In this document: positions 1-7,592 of the stretch, one piece after another
Position numbering within the stretch: position 1 is the first letter of the stretch
How the letters are laid out: every line of letters starts with the position of its first letter
Source of the DNA: Actinomadura sp. 7K507
Lineage (GTDB): Bacteria > Actinomycetota > Actinomycetes > Streptosporangiales > Streptosporangiaceae
DNA length: 64,000 bases
Reading direction: 5' to 3'
Assembly (NCBI RefSeq): GCF_004348425.1
Contig: NZ_SMKK01000007.1
Span: 1 to 64,000, forward strand
Program-made: the position numbers and the translations under genes
Notes under the pieces: generated by a model
Told to the model about the DNA's origin: nothing
The model's input: the letters and a program-made list of their open reading frames with translations, nothing else
Database searches by the model: none

Positions 1-190
1 CCCGGTTGAAGTGGTGACTGAACATGATCGCCTCCACCTCGATGCCGTTCATCGCGATGATGCGGCACTTGGTGTAGGGATCGGAGGTGTCGGGATCGAC
101 GGGCGCGACGTCCAGCTGGCTCCAGTTGCGCAGCTGGTCGTCCAGCGGGATACCGCGGTGTTCGAGCGGATTGAACGCCACCAGGCTCAC
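1..190 (-). CDS. 5' end of an unidentified gene, cut by the window edge
   Basis: An open leftward frame begins at a GTG at 190 and runs off the window start without a stop. The visible N-terminus contains FNPLEHRGIPLDDQLRNW and later MNGIEVEAIMFSHHFNR, which looks like genuine protein with normal actinobacterial codon use. A second GTG at 181 sits about 10 bases after an AGAAGG ribosome-binding site, whereas the GTG at 190 is almost on top of it, so 181 is the likelier start. I do not recognise the family with certainty. The MNGIEVE..FSHHF part is reminiscent of uncharacterised ferritin-like actinobacterial proteins, but about 60 residues cannot settle it. Confidence 0.55.
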   Translation of the reverse strand, partial: MSLVAFNPLEHRGIPLDDQLRNWSQLDVAPVDPDTSDPYTKCRIIAMNGIEVEAIMFSHHFNR

Positions 191-568
191 CCCTTCTGTG
201 AGAGCGGATCGGCATGACGCCCCGCCGCCTCTACCCGCCACGATCCACACCGCACCTTCACAGCCGCCCAACCTCAAGGTTTTGATCGCCCGTTAACCAC
301 GACGCGACGGTCCGCCATCGCTCGGCGAACCCTCCAAGGCCCTTCCGCGCCGATGAGATGCGCGACCGCCTCGTCCTGAGAGGTGTTCTCGGACGCTAGG
401 CCGAACCACGCCCCGGCGTCCGGCTGCTCACCCCCATCGCCGAAGAGGCCGCCCGCCTGGTTCCCGAGCGCGGCGAGGACGCCTGGGACTTCGTCGAGCG
501 GACACGGCGGGCGGGGCGCTCCACCACCCGCCCGCTGTCGACCGGGTGCCCTGGCCCACGCCGCCGGC
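191..568. other. Intergenic stretch, possible gene relic
   Basis: No convincing complete gene is seen here. On the + strand one frame from about 400 to 560 gives a protein-like run containing AEEAARLVPERGEDAWDFVE, but it follows an in-frame TAG at 397-399 and has no start or ribosome-binding site. It may be the remnant of a lost gene. I cannot name its family. Confidence 0.3.
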
Positions 569-1273
569 TCAGGAGCTCATTCCGGCGCCCGCCTCGTCGA
601 TGACGTCGTCCAGCCGGGAGGCGAGTTCGACGTCCAGAGCCGTGACGGCGTCCACGGACGCGGTGCGGACGGCCAGTTGGACGCCGTCGGCGCCGCGGCG
701 CACTTCGGGCCCGCGGCCCATCTCGTCGCGCAGGAGGTCGATCCTGCGCAGCACCCGGTCGAGATTGCCGGGTGGGAGTACGAGGGTACGCCGGAGTTCA
801 CCGGCATCGCCCGACCAGTCCGGGAGGGCCCCCAGTGCCGCATCCACCTCCTCGGGGGTAAGCGGCGCCTCCTGTCCGGTGGGGCCGGTGACACCGCCGC
901 CCACCCCGGGCGGAGCGAACATCCCCCGGAGCTGGTCGGGTACGTTCAGCTCCGCGATCAGGTCGGGTTCCTGCTCCGCGAGCGCGGCGAGCACCGCCCG
1001 CGCCCGGAGGCGCGCCTCGTCAGGCGGCCGATGCGCCAGCAGCGAGACGGCGCGGACGAAATCCGCCTCGTCGCCCTCACGCACCTGGCCCTCGACTGGG
1101 AGACGTCCCTTCAGCTGACCTGGCATCGCGTCCAGGAACCGGTCCCGGTCGGGTTCATCGAGCGTGCGGGCCAGCACGGTCACGGTCGCCTCCGCCGCCG
1201 CTCGCGCAACCCCTGAGTCCAGCCCGGTCTTCTCCGAGACCGACTCCAGAAGATTCTGATACTTGACGGCCAT
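569..1273 (-). CDS. DUF2267 protein with a degenerate pterin-carbinolamine-dehydratase-like C-terminus
   Basis: This 234-residue protein starts at ATG 1273 behind a GGGGGA ribosome-binding site. Residues about 1-130 match the alpha-helical DUF2267 family (opening MAVKYQNLLESVSEKTGL). Residues about 136-225 have the layout of 4a-hydroxytetrahydrobiopterin dehydratase: an opening LTPEEVDAALGALPDW, a central helix with RRIDLLRDEMGRGPEV, and a final VDAVTALDVELASRLDDVI. The HHP catalytic motif expected after the central helix reads RGPEV, so dehydratase activity is doubtful and a binding or scaffold role is more likely. The function of DUF2267 is not established. No operon partner is visible, and about 480 bp of empty DNA lies upstream. 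Confidence 0.75.
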   Translation of the reverse strand: MAVKYQNLLESVSEKTGLDSGVARAAAEATVTVLARTLDEPDRDRFLDAMPGQLKGRLPVEGQVREGDEADFVRAVSLLAHRPPDEARLRARAVLAALAEQEPDLIAELNVPDQLRGMFAPPGVGGGVTGPTGQEAPLTPEEVDAALGALPDWSGDAGELRRTLVLPPGNLDRVLRRIDLLRDEMGRGPEVRRGADGVQLAVRTASVDAVTALDVELASRLDDVIDEAGAGMSS

Positions 1274-1754
1274 ACTGCGGTCCCCCTACTCGGTCGGCCT
1301 GGTCGAGTCCCTCAGCAGTACCCGGCACCCCTGTTCTTACGCCCCGCATCCCCCGGCGACCTCGGCCTGAATGCGGTTGACAGGCTTACGCCTGACGCCT
1401 TGGCGGGGCCAGTCGCCGCCACGGCCGCTCACGCGGCCGCGGACCCGGTCGACAAGTCCAGCGCCGGGAGTCAGCGTCTGTTCAGCGGTGGCGTGTTGGG
1501 CGCCGAAGGATGCGGGCGGGTGGGTGCCACACGCTTGGCGGACTGGACCTTGTCGCCCGGTTCCGGCAGCTGGTCGGCGTCGGCGTGCCCGGCGAGCTTC
1601 GCCTGCTCGCCCTGCTGGACGTCATCACGTCGTCGTGGGCGCCGCCGAGCGCCTGGGAGGGCGGGCCGATGTGCCGAACGCCGAGCGGAAGGGACGCCTC
1701 GGAAATCAGAACGCGTTCTTGTCAATGGCGGTGGTGTAGAGCAAGCTACGTCGC
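1274..1754. other. Intergenic region without a supported gene
   Basis: These 481 bases should hold the promoter of the leftward DUF2267 gene and that of the rightward SnoaL gene. Small open frames exist on both strands, but none has a good ribosome-binding site or a recognisable protein. I see no repeat, RNA gene or clear promoter here. Confidence 0.4.
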
Positions 1755-2246
1755 ATGGATCTGAATGCCCTGGAAGAGATCCGTCAGGTGAAGTACCGCT
1801 ACCTGCGCTGCCTGGACCTGAAGGACTGGGACGGGTTCGCCGACACCCTCACCGAGGACGCCCTGGGCGCCTACGGGACCCGCGCGGTCGGCGAGCCGCT
1901 TCGCCTGGAAGGCCGCGACGCCATCGTCGACTACATGCGCGGCAACCTCGGTCCCGAGATCACCACGGTGCACTTCGCGGGCCAACCCGAGATCCGGGTC
2001 GACGGCGACAGGGCTGAGGGCACCTGGTGCCTGGAGGACACCATCATCGCCAAGGCCTTCCGGGTGTTGATCCGCGGATCCGCCTTCTACGAGGAGACGT
2101 ATCGGCGCTGCGCGGACAGCGGGTGGCGCATCAGTGGCATCGGCTACGAACGGACCTACGAATACTCGATATCGCTCGACGATGTGCCCAGCTTCAGGCT
2201 CCTGGCAGACCGCTGGACGCCCTCTCCTTCGCAGCCGGGAACCTGA
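1755..2246 (+). CDS. SnoaL-like (NTF2-fold) protein
   Basis: A 163-residue protein of the SnoaL_4 / nuclear-transport-factor-2-fold type. The N-terminal helix carries EIRQVKYRYLRCLDLKDWDG, followed by a TEDALGAYG segment and the strand pattern ...VHFAGQPEIRVDGDRAEGTW.., all typical of the cone-shaped fold used by small polyketide cyclases, dehydratases and bile-acid 7-alpha-dehydratase-like proteins. No catalytic assignment is possible from sequence alone. It is a single gene facing the DUF5997 gene tail to tail, so context does not help. Length is normal for the family. Confidence 0.8.
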   Translation: MDLNALEEIRQVKYRYLRCLDLKDWDGFADTLTEDALGAYGTRAVGEPLRLEGRDAIVDYMRGNLGPEITTVHFAGQPEIRVDGDRAEGTWCLEDTIIAKAFRVLIRGSAFYEETYRRCADSGWRISGIGYERTYEYSISLDDVPSFRLLADRWTPSPSQPGT

Positions 2247-2370
2247 CCCGAGCGCGACCACCTGTATGAGGTGTACGCGGCCTCGGGCGCCGCGCTTGCT
2301 GAGAACCACGTCCATGCAGGGCACCTTGAGCGATGCGGCCTACGTCGCCAGCAGCGGGGCGTCCCGTGAG

Positions 2371-2754
2371 TCAGGCCTTGGCGCGCTGCTCCTTGAGGCG
2401 GAGTTCCTCCCTGCGGACTTCGGCGCGGACGGCTTGCTCCCGTTCCAGCCAGTCGGGCCTTTCGGCCTTCAGGTTCTCGATCTCGGCTGTGGTGAGGGGG
2501 CCCTCGATGCCGGCGCGGGCCAGACCCGAGACGGAGACGCGGAGCTTGGCGGCGACGACCTGGCGGGGGTGGGGGCCCTCACGGCGCAGGTTCGCCAGCC
2601 ATGAGGGCGGGTCGGCTTGGAGCGCGTTCAATTCGTCCCGTGAGACGGGACCTTCCTGGAAATCGGCGGGTGCTGCCGACAGCAGGATCCCCAGCTTCTT
2701 GGCCGCGGTCGCGGACTTCATGGTCTGCGGGGTCTTTGCTTTGGACGTGCCCAT
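2371..2754 (-). CDS. DUF5997 family protein
   Basis: A 127-residue protein matching the actinobacterial DUF5997 family. It has a short Lys-rich N-terminus (TMKSATAAKKLGILL), a core with SRDELNALQADPPSWLANLR, then RQVVAAKLRVSVSGLARAG and TTAEIENLKAERPDWLERE, ending in a charged helix (EVRREELRLKEQ). The two repeated LxxDPPxWL / LxxxRPDWL helices and the basic character suggest a small DNA-associated or adaptor protein; this is inference. It is transcribed divergently from the LysR effector-domain gene at 2810 with only 55 bp between starts, so the two probably share control. I recall this pairing as common in actinomycetes. Confidence 0.8.
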   Translation of the reverse strand: MGTSKAKTPQTMKSATAAKKLGILLSAAPADFQEGPVSRDELNALQADPPSWLANLRREGPHPRQVVAAKLRVSVSGLARAGIEGPLTTAEIENLKAERPDWLEREQAVRAEVRREELRLKEQRAKA

Positions 2755-2809
2755 GACCTCAAGGGTAGCCAGCGGGAGGGAACCTTCCGAACGTGGCTAG
2801 GGTGGCGGA

Positions 2810-3493
2810 GTGAGCGATGGTGAGTTCCGGCTGGCCTACGTGCCGGGCGTGACGCCCGGGAAGTGGGCCGGGGTGTGGGCCGAGCGGGTCCGGGAGGTGC
2901 CGCTTCGCCTGCTGCAGATGCCGGCGGCCGAGGTCGTCCCGCTGCTGCGGAACGGTGGCGTGGACGCGGCGTTCGTACGCCTGCCCGTCGACCGCGAGTC
3001 CCTCCATGTGATCCCGCTGTACCTGGAGACGACCGTGGTCGTGGCGCCGAAGGATCACGCCGTGGCCGCGGCGGAGGAGGTGGAGCTCGCCGATCTCGCC
3101 GACGAGGACGTGTTCGAGCCACTCGACGAGGTCTTGACCTGGGACGACCGCCCCGGGCAGCCCGCCTTCACCCGTCCTGAGAGCACCGCCGCCGCGATCG
3201 AGTTGGTGGCGTCGGGAGCCGGCGTCCTGCTGCTCCCGCAGTCTCTGGCCCGCCTCCACCACCGCAAAGACCTCACCTACCGAACCGTGACCGACGCTCC
3301 TCAGTCCCAGATCGGCCTGGCCTGGCTCGCGGCCGAGACGACCGACCTCATGGAGGAACTGATCGGCATCGTCCGAGGACGCACCCCCAACAGCTCCCGT
3401 GGCCGCAATCCCCGGCAACAGCCCACCGGCAAAAAGCCACCGCAACAGCGCCCCTCCTCCAAGCACCGCGGCCAGAAGCGCCGCCGGAGGTGA
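2810..3493 (+). CDS. LysR-type substrate-binding domain protein without DNA-binding domain
   Basis: A 227-residue protein starting at GTG 2810. Residues about 5-190 form a LysR effector-binding domain (FRLAYVPGVTPGKWAGVW, VVPLLRNGGVDAAFVRLPVD, ASGAGVLLLPQSLARLHH). The N-terminal winged helix-turn-helix of true LysR regulators is absent and nothing upstream encodes one, so this is a stand-alone ligand-sensing domain, not a truncation visible here. The last 35 residues are a very basic, Gly/Pro/Gln-rich tail (NPRQQPTGKKPPQQRP, then KHRGQKRRRR) that could bind nucleic acid. It is divergent from DUF5997, which may be its functional partner. Confidence 0.8.
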   Translation: MSDGEFRLAYVPGVTPGKWAGVWAERVREVPLRLLQMPAAEVVPLLRNGGVDAAFVRLPVDRESLHVIPLYLETTVVVAPKDHAVAAAEEVELADLADEDVFEPLDEVLTWDDRPGQPAFTRPESTAAAIELVASGAGVLLLPQSLARLHHRKDLTYRTVTDAPQSQIGLAWLAAETTDLMEELIGIVRGRTPNSSRGRNPRQQPTGKKPPQQRPSSKHRGQKRRRR

Positions 3494-3513
3494 CGAGAGT
3501 CGAGCCCGGCATG

Positions 3514-3711
3514 TCATTCGCTCGGCTCGGGAACCTTGCAGTTGGCGGTGGGGTTGAGACCGATGTAGTTGAGCGGACCGGTGGCCAAGGTGATTCCGAT
3601 CGTGGCGATTCTGGCGCAGCTGCCATCGAATTGGGTGTAGTAGTGGCGCTGTCCCGCGGCGAGCGCTCCTATGATCAGCCAGGCGACGAGCATCCACCGT
3701 CCGGACCTCAT
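3514..3711 (-). CDS. Small membrane-anchored hypothetical protein
   Basis: A 65-residue protein. The start is ATG 3711, chosen because GGAGGT lies 5-6 bases upstream; a longer upstream extension has no ribosome-binding site. It opens with a basic MRSGRW and a hydrophobic segment (MLVAWLIIGALAAG), which should be one membrane anchor or uncleaved signal. A short exported part follows with two cysteines (GSCAR and ANCKV) about 26 residues apart that could form a disulphide, and a conserved-looking GPLNYIGLNP. I recall similar short proteins in many actinomycetes, with no known function. Confidence 0.7.
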   Translation of the reverse strand: MRSGRWMLVAWLIIGALAAGQRHYYTQFDGSCARIATIGITLATGPLNYIGLNPTANCKVPEPSE

Positions 3712-3936
3712 CGCTACCTCCGGTGACCGCTTCGCCGACCCTGGGGTACGACAGTAACGACAAGATCGTCCATAGTTAAGCAAGTCGGGCCGGGTGTGTC
3801 ATGTCGCCAGACGTCTCGCGCGGCCGAACCCGCTCGAATCCCCTGATGTGCAGCTCGGCGCCTCCCCGGCGACGGGCTGCCTCGCCCCGTACCCTTCGGC
3901 TTGGACGGCTTCGGCTCCGGTCGATGTGCGGCAGCG

Positions 3937-4075
3937 TCAGACGGTCGAATGGTCGGGGCGCGCCAGAGGCCACGTGATGCTCAGCCCACCGTCGACGACC
4001 AGGTTGTGTCCGCGAACCGCGGGTCGGCCACCATGCGCCTTGCTCTGCCGCCGTCCGCCAGGTCGACCGGGGCGT
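3937..4075 (-). pseudogene. Remnant of a short-chain dehydrogenase C-terminus
   Basis: Reading leftward to a TGA at 3937-3939, one frame gives RGHNLVVDGGLSITWPLARP near its end. The VxGxNLxVDGGLSI pattern is the usual C-terminal signature of short-chain dehydrogenases. The frame is closed upstream by a TGA near 4075, and neighbouring frames show only scrambled similarity, so the Rossmann core and active site are gone. I read it as the tail of a decayed gene. The rest of the 3712-4208 gap shows nothing else I can support. Confidence 0.45.
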
Positions 4076-4208
4076 CACGCGGATCCGCTGCTCCAACTGT
4101 CCGGCGGTGCGGCGGAAGCCCGGCGAGTTCGGCGGGAGCGGTATTGTGCGCGGCCTTGTCCACAGATCGCCCTGCATGCCGGGCAGTGGCAAGCAATCGC
4201 CAGCGTTG

Positions 4209-6404
4209 TCAGGGGGTGGGGGGTGGGTTGAAAGGGTCTGGGGAGAGGAAGCGGCTGAGGACGTTCTTGGTGATGGTCGAGACGTTGTTGGCGTAGTTGT
4301 CGTAGGACAAGGCGCTGCACCAGGTGATCGATCCGGTGGAGAAGACCGCGCCACCGGACGGAGTCTCAAAGAAGACCATGTCCGCTCTGAGGTTCGGGTT
4401 GGTGAGTTCCTCGGTTGCGGGCATCCAGTGGTCGGCGGGGAATTCCGTGGCCGTTGCGAGGATCAGCGCGTGCGGGGGTGTGCCCAGGGAGGGGTCGGCG
4501 CGGTCTACCTCGTAGCCTGCCGCCCCGTAGGAGAGGACTTGGTTGGGGAAGTCTCCGATGGGTTCGTCCGTGGAGACCCCTTCGAAGATCCAGCTTGCCC
4601 GGGGGTCGTGGCTGCCGGGGCCCCGTACGTAGGGTGCGCCCGTGGCCTTGGGGGTCGTGGACCAGCAGGCGGAGAAGCCGACGCCGACGTAGTGCTGCGG
4701 GGCCCTGCCGCGCCAGCGCCAGAGTCCGCCGGGTTCTCCGGTCGTGCTGAGGTGCCCTTCGCCGGGCGCGCAGTGCCAGGCGCTCACGGCCGCTCCCTGG
4801 CGGCGGACCTCGATCGTGTGGCCTTCTTCTTCGTCCAGGCCGGTGACCCAGTAGAGGCCGTTGCCGGAGAGGTACATGTAGCGGCCGCCGGAGTTCTGGT
4901 AGGTCTCCAGAGCGTCGAGCATCTGTGCGGACCAGTACTCGGCATGGGTGCCGGACAGGACGACCTGGTAGCGGTCCAGGAGGGCCGCGCCCTCGTGGTG
5001 GAGGTCGGCGTCGGTGACGATGTCGACCTCGTGGCCGTGGTGGTGCAGCCAGTCAACGAGGAGCAGGTCCGCGCTGAGCTGGTGGGGCGACTCGAGGATC
5101 GGCAGGTGGAAGCCTGGGCGCAGGTTCAGCAGGGGGCGGCGCCAGGACGAGTAGCACACGCCGCTGCCGTCGGTGTGGGTGTCGTACGTGCTGTTCAAGC
5201 CGTGGTCGAGGACATACCGGCTCGGGGCGTCGCCCTTTCCGCCGTACTGTTCCAGCGCGCGGACGTTGCCGTAGGCGAGCCAGCTGAACAGTGGCGCCAC
5301 CAGCAGGACCGGGGCGGTGGCGCGGTCCCGGGGCGGGCGCACGACGATCGGGATGTAGTCCTCGCCCGCGCGGCTTCCGCGGACGTGGGCGGCGTAGACG
5401 CCGCTGGGCAGGCCGGTGTCCACGGTCCACTCGACGGTCGGGTTCCAGCCCGCGTCATCGAGGTCGTCGTCGTGGAAGTGGATCGCGTCGTAGCGGCCGG
5501 GGTCCTCGGCTGGATTGCCGTGACCGTCCCAGCGGGGGCCCGTCACGCCTCGCGTCGGCAGCTGCACGGTGCGGCCATGCGGTGCGTTCCCGGTCGTCTC
5601 GAGGACGTTGCGTGTGCCGATGACGCCTGCGAAGTCCCAGGCCGCCGCGGGAACGGGTGGGGCCGAGAGTTCGGTTCGGTCGCGTTCGGCTGTTCGTTCG
5701 GCACGGGTGAGTGCGCGGCCGAACAGCCGGGGTGCCGCGAGTTTGCCGTTGAAGGCCGAGCCGACGTGTTCGCCCGAGTCGTCCCGGGCCAGGGCACCGG
5801 CGATCAGCAGGGGCGCCTGGGTCGGCGCGGGGCGGGTGACGGTGGCTCGTGCGGCGGTTTCGGCGTTCTCGCTGATCACCGATTGGGACGCGACGGTCCA
5901 GGGGCGGACGGGCAGGACCGTCACCGAGATCTCTTCGCCTGGACCGTCGAAGGTGGCGATCAGGCAGTGCCAGTCGCCCTCGCGGAGGCGGCGGCTCGTC
6001 TCGACCCGGTCGGCGCCGTTCTCGCCGGTCACCGTGAAGCGGACGCGTCCGTCCTCGGTCATGGAGAGCGACCAGCCCATGCCGGACCCGTCCTGTTTGC
6101 CGATGAGGGCCCGCTCGTCGGCGCCCACGAGTGTGGGCTGTGCCCAGAGCACGACGCTGAAGGCCGCACCGAGGTCGAGCCGGGGGTCGTGGGGCACCCT
6201 CACGTACGATCCGCGTCTCAGCGGTTGCGGTCCGGCCCGGTAGACCCCGTCCAGGGACCCGGCGACCGGTTCGGCGGGGCGGCCGTCCCCCTGGCGTAGG
6301 CGGACGAGGGAGACTTGCACCTCGGGGTCGGCGCTGCTGATCATCAGCGAGACCTTGTCCCCGGGGCTCACGCAGATCGGGTCGCTGTAACCGACGACGT
6401 CCAT
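4209..6404 (-). CDS. N,N-dimethylformamidase large-subunit-like protein with a LamG-type domain
   Basis: A 731-residue protein of the N,N-dimethylformamidase beta/large-subunit family, whose characterised members hydrolyse DMF at a mononuclear iron site. Start ATG 6404 lies six bases after GAGGAG; an ATG at 6410 abuts that site. Residues about 60-250 look like a concanavalin A/LamG beta-sandwich (RGSYVRVPHDPRLDLGAAFS...). The remainder carries the family hallmarks: STYDTHTDGSGVCYSSWRRP, VDIVTDADLHHEG, SGTHAEYWSAQMLDALETY and SGNGLYWVTG, a GATase-like region. No small-subunit partner gene is nearby. The gene is last in a sugar ABC transporter operon, 10 bp after the ATPase gene, so its natural substrate may be a sugar-linked amide. 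Substrate unknown. Confidence 0.75.
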   Translation of the reverse strand: MDVVGYSDPICVSPGDKVSLMISSADPEVQVSLVRLRQGDGRPAEPVAGSLDGVYRAGPQPLRRGSYVRVPHDPRLDLGAAFSVVLWAQPTLVGADERALIGKQDGSGMGWSLSMTEDGRVRFTVTGENGADRVETSRRLREGDWHCLIATFDGPGEEISVTVLPVRPWTVASQSVISENAETAARATVTRPAPTQAPLLIAGALARDDSGEHVGSAFNGKLAAPRLFGRALTRAERTAERDRTELSAPPVPAAAWDFAGVIGTRNVLETTGNAPHGRTVQLPTRGVTGPRWDGHGNPAEDPGRYDAIHFHDDDLDDAGWNPTVEWTVDTGLPSGVYAAHVRGSRAGEDYIPIVVRPPRDRATAPVLLVAPLFSWLAYGNVRALEQYGGKGDAPSRYVLDHGLNSTYDTHTDGSGVCYSSWRRPLLNLRPGFHLPILESPHQLSADLLLVDWLHHHGHEVDIVTDADLHHEGAALLDRYQVVLSGTHAEYWSAQMLDALETYQNSGGRYMYLSGNGLYWVTGLDEEEGHTIEVRRQGAAVSAWHCAPGEGHLSTTGEPGGLWRWRGRAPQHYVGVGFSACWSTTPKATGAPYVRGPGSHDPRASWIFEGVSTDEPIGDFPNQVLSYGAAGYEVDRADPSLGTPPHALILATATEFPADHWMPATEELTNPNLRADMVFFETPSGGAVFSTGSITWCSALSYDNYANNVSTITKNVLSRFLSPDPFNPPPTP

Positions 6405-6414
6405 GGGCATCTCC

Positions 6415-7575
6415 TCAGCCGGTTCCGAGGCGGGCACCGCCCGCCAGGTCGAAGTAGTGGAGGGACCCGGGGTGGACCGCCAGGTCCAGCTTGTCGCCCG
6501 GCTCGATCCGGTGTGCGGGTGGGACGCGCGCGCAGAGCAGCCGCTCCTCGTCCGTGGTGGCCGGCCCCAGGGCGCGTTCCTCGGTGAAGGTGACCCGCGC
6601 GATCTCCGCGGTCTCCTCCCGCGTGGCCGGGACGCCGAAGAAGATCAGGACGTCGGCGCCGAGGTCCTGCCGCACGGTGCACTCCACACCCAGGATCCAG
6701 TCATCCGGCGCGGCCTCTGGGCGAAGGTCCTCCGGCCGTATGCCGACCAGTACCTGCTCACCGTCGCCCACGGGGGGACGGTGCCCGGCGGGCGGCGTCA
6801 GGGTGAAGCCGCCGAACTCCAGCGTGTCCCCGCGCACGGTCCCGACCGCGAAGTTCATCGCCGGGGAGCCGATGAACGCGGCCACGAACGCGTTGGCGGG
6901 GCGGGCGTACAGTTCCTGCGGCGCGGCGACCTGCTGGAGTTCGCCGCCGCGGAGGACGGCGACGCGACTGCCCAGCGTCATCGCCTCGACCTGGTCGTGG
7001 GTGACGTAGACGGTGGTGACGCCGAGCCGGCGGTGCAGTTGTTCGAGTTCGGCGCGCATGGACACGCGCAGCTTGGCGTCGAGGTTGGACAGCGGCTCGT
7101 CCATCAGGTAGGCGCGGGGTCGGCGGGCGATGGCCCTGCCCATCGCGACCCGCTGGAGTTGCCCGCCCGACAGGGTGGCGGGACGGCGCCCGAGGAGTTC
7201 CCGCAGGCCGAGCAGGTCCGCGACCTCGTCGACGCGGGCGTCGATCTCGCCCTTGCCGGTCCCGCGCACCTTCAGCCCGTAGCCGAGGTTGGCGCGGACG
7301 GTCATGTGCGGATAGATCGCGTAGTTCTGGAAGACCATCGCCACGTCGCGCCGCCGCGGATCCAGCGCGGTGACGTCGTCGCCGCCCATCCGGACGGCGC
7401 CGGACGAGGGCCGTTCAAGCCCGGCGAGCAGGCGCAGCAGGGTGGACTTGCCGCAGCCGGACGGGCCGACGAGGACGAAGAACTCCCCCTCCTCGATCTC
7501 GAGCGAGACGTCGTCGACCGCCGCCTGCGTCCCGTCGTACCGCATGACCACATGGTCGAGTTCGATGGACGTCAT
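6415..7575 (-). CDS. Sugar ABC transporter ATP-binding protein (MsmX/UgpC type)
   Basis: A 386-residue ABC ATPase. Start ATG 7575 follows a GGGGAGGG ribosome-binding site. Walker A GPSGCGKST is at 37-45, the Q-loop Gln at 83, signature LSGGQ at 135-139 and Walker B YLMDEP at 156-161. About 140 C-terminal residues form the OB/TOBE regulatory domain typical of carbohydrate importer ATPases (VLVGIRPEDLRPEA). It belongs with the two permeases and lipoprotein upstream and would energise uptake at the inner face of the membrane. A 17-bp gap separates it from the upstream permease gene. Confidence 0.93.
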   Translation of the reverse strand: MTSIELDHVVMRYDGTQAAVDDVSLEIEEGEFFVLVGPSGCGKSTLLRLLAGLERPSSGAVRMGGDDVTALDPRRRDVAMVFQNYAIYPHMTVRANLGYGLKVRGTGKGEIDARVDEVADLLGLRELLGRRPATLSGGQLQRVAMGRAIARRPRAYLMDEPLSNLDAKLRVSMRAELEQLHRRLGVTTVYVTHDQVEAMTLGSRVAVLRGGELQQVAAPQELYARPANAFVAAFIGSPAMNFAVGTVRGDTLEFGGFTLTPPAGHRPPVGDGEQVLVGIRPEDLRPEAAPDDWILGVECTVRQDLGADVLIFFGVPATREETAEIARVTFTEERALGPATTDEERLLCARVPPAHRIEPGDKLDLAVHPGSLHYFDLAGGARLGTG

Positions 7576-7592
7576 CGCGCCCTCCCCTTCTC

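Noticed and set aside
2250-2369. Protein-like + strand run (DHLYEVYAASGAAL...) after the SnoaL gene
   Set aside because: No start codon with a ribosome-binding site and too short to identify; left as intergenic.
3501-3529. CGAGCC...GGCTCG inverted repeat between the LysR-domain gene and the small membrane protein gene
   Set aside because: Six-base arms with a 17-base loop, partly inside a coding end; too weak for a terminator call.
4107-6299. Long + strand open frame (about 730 codons) opposite the dimethylformamidase-like gene
   Set aside because: Its protein is low-complexity Gly/Val/Arg with no family match, and the opposite strand encodes a clear enzyme. High GC creates such antisense frames.
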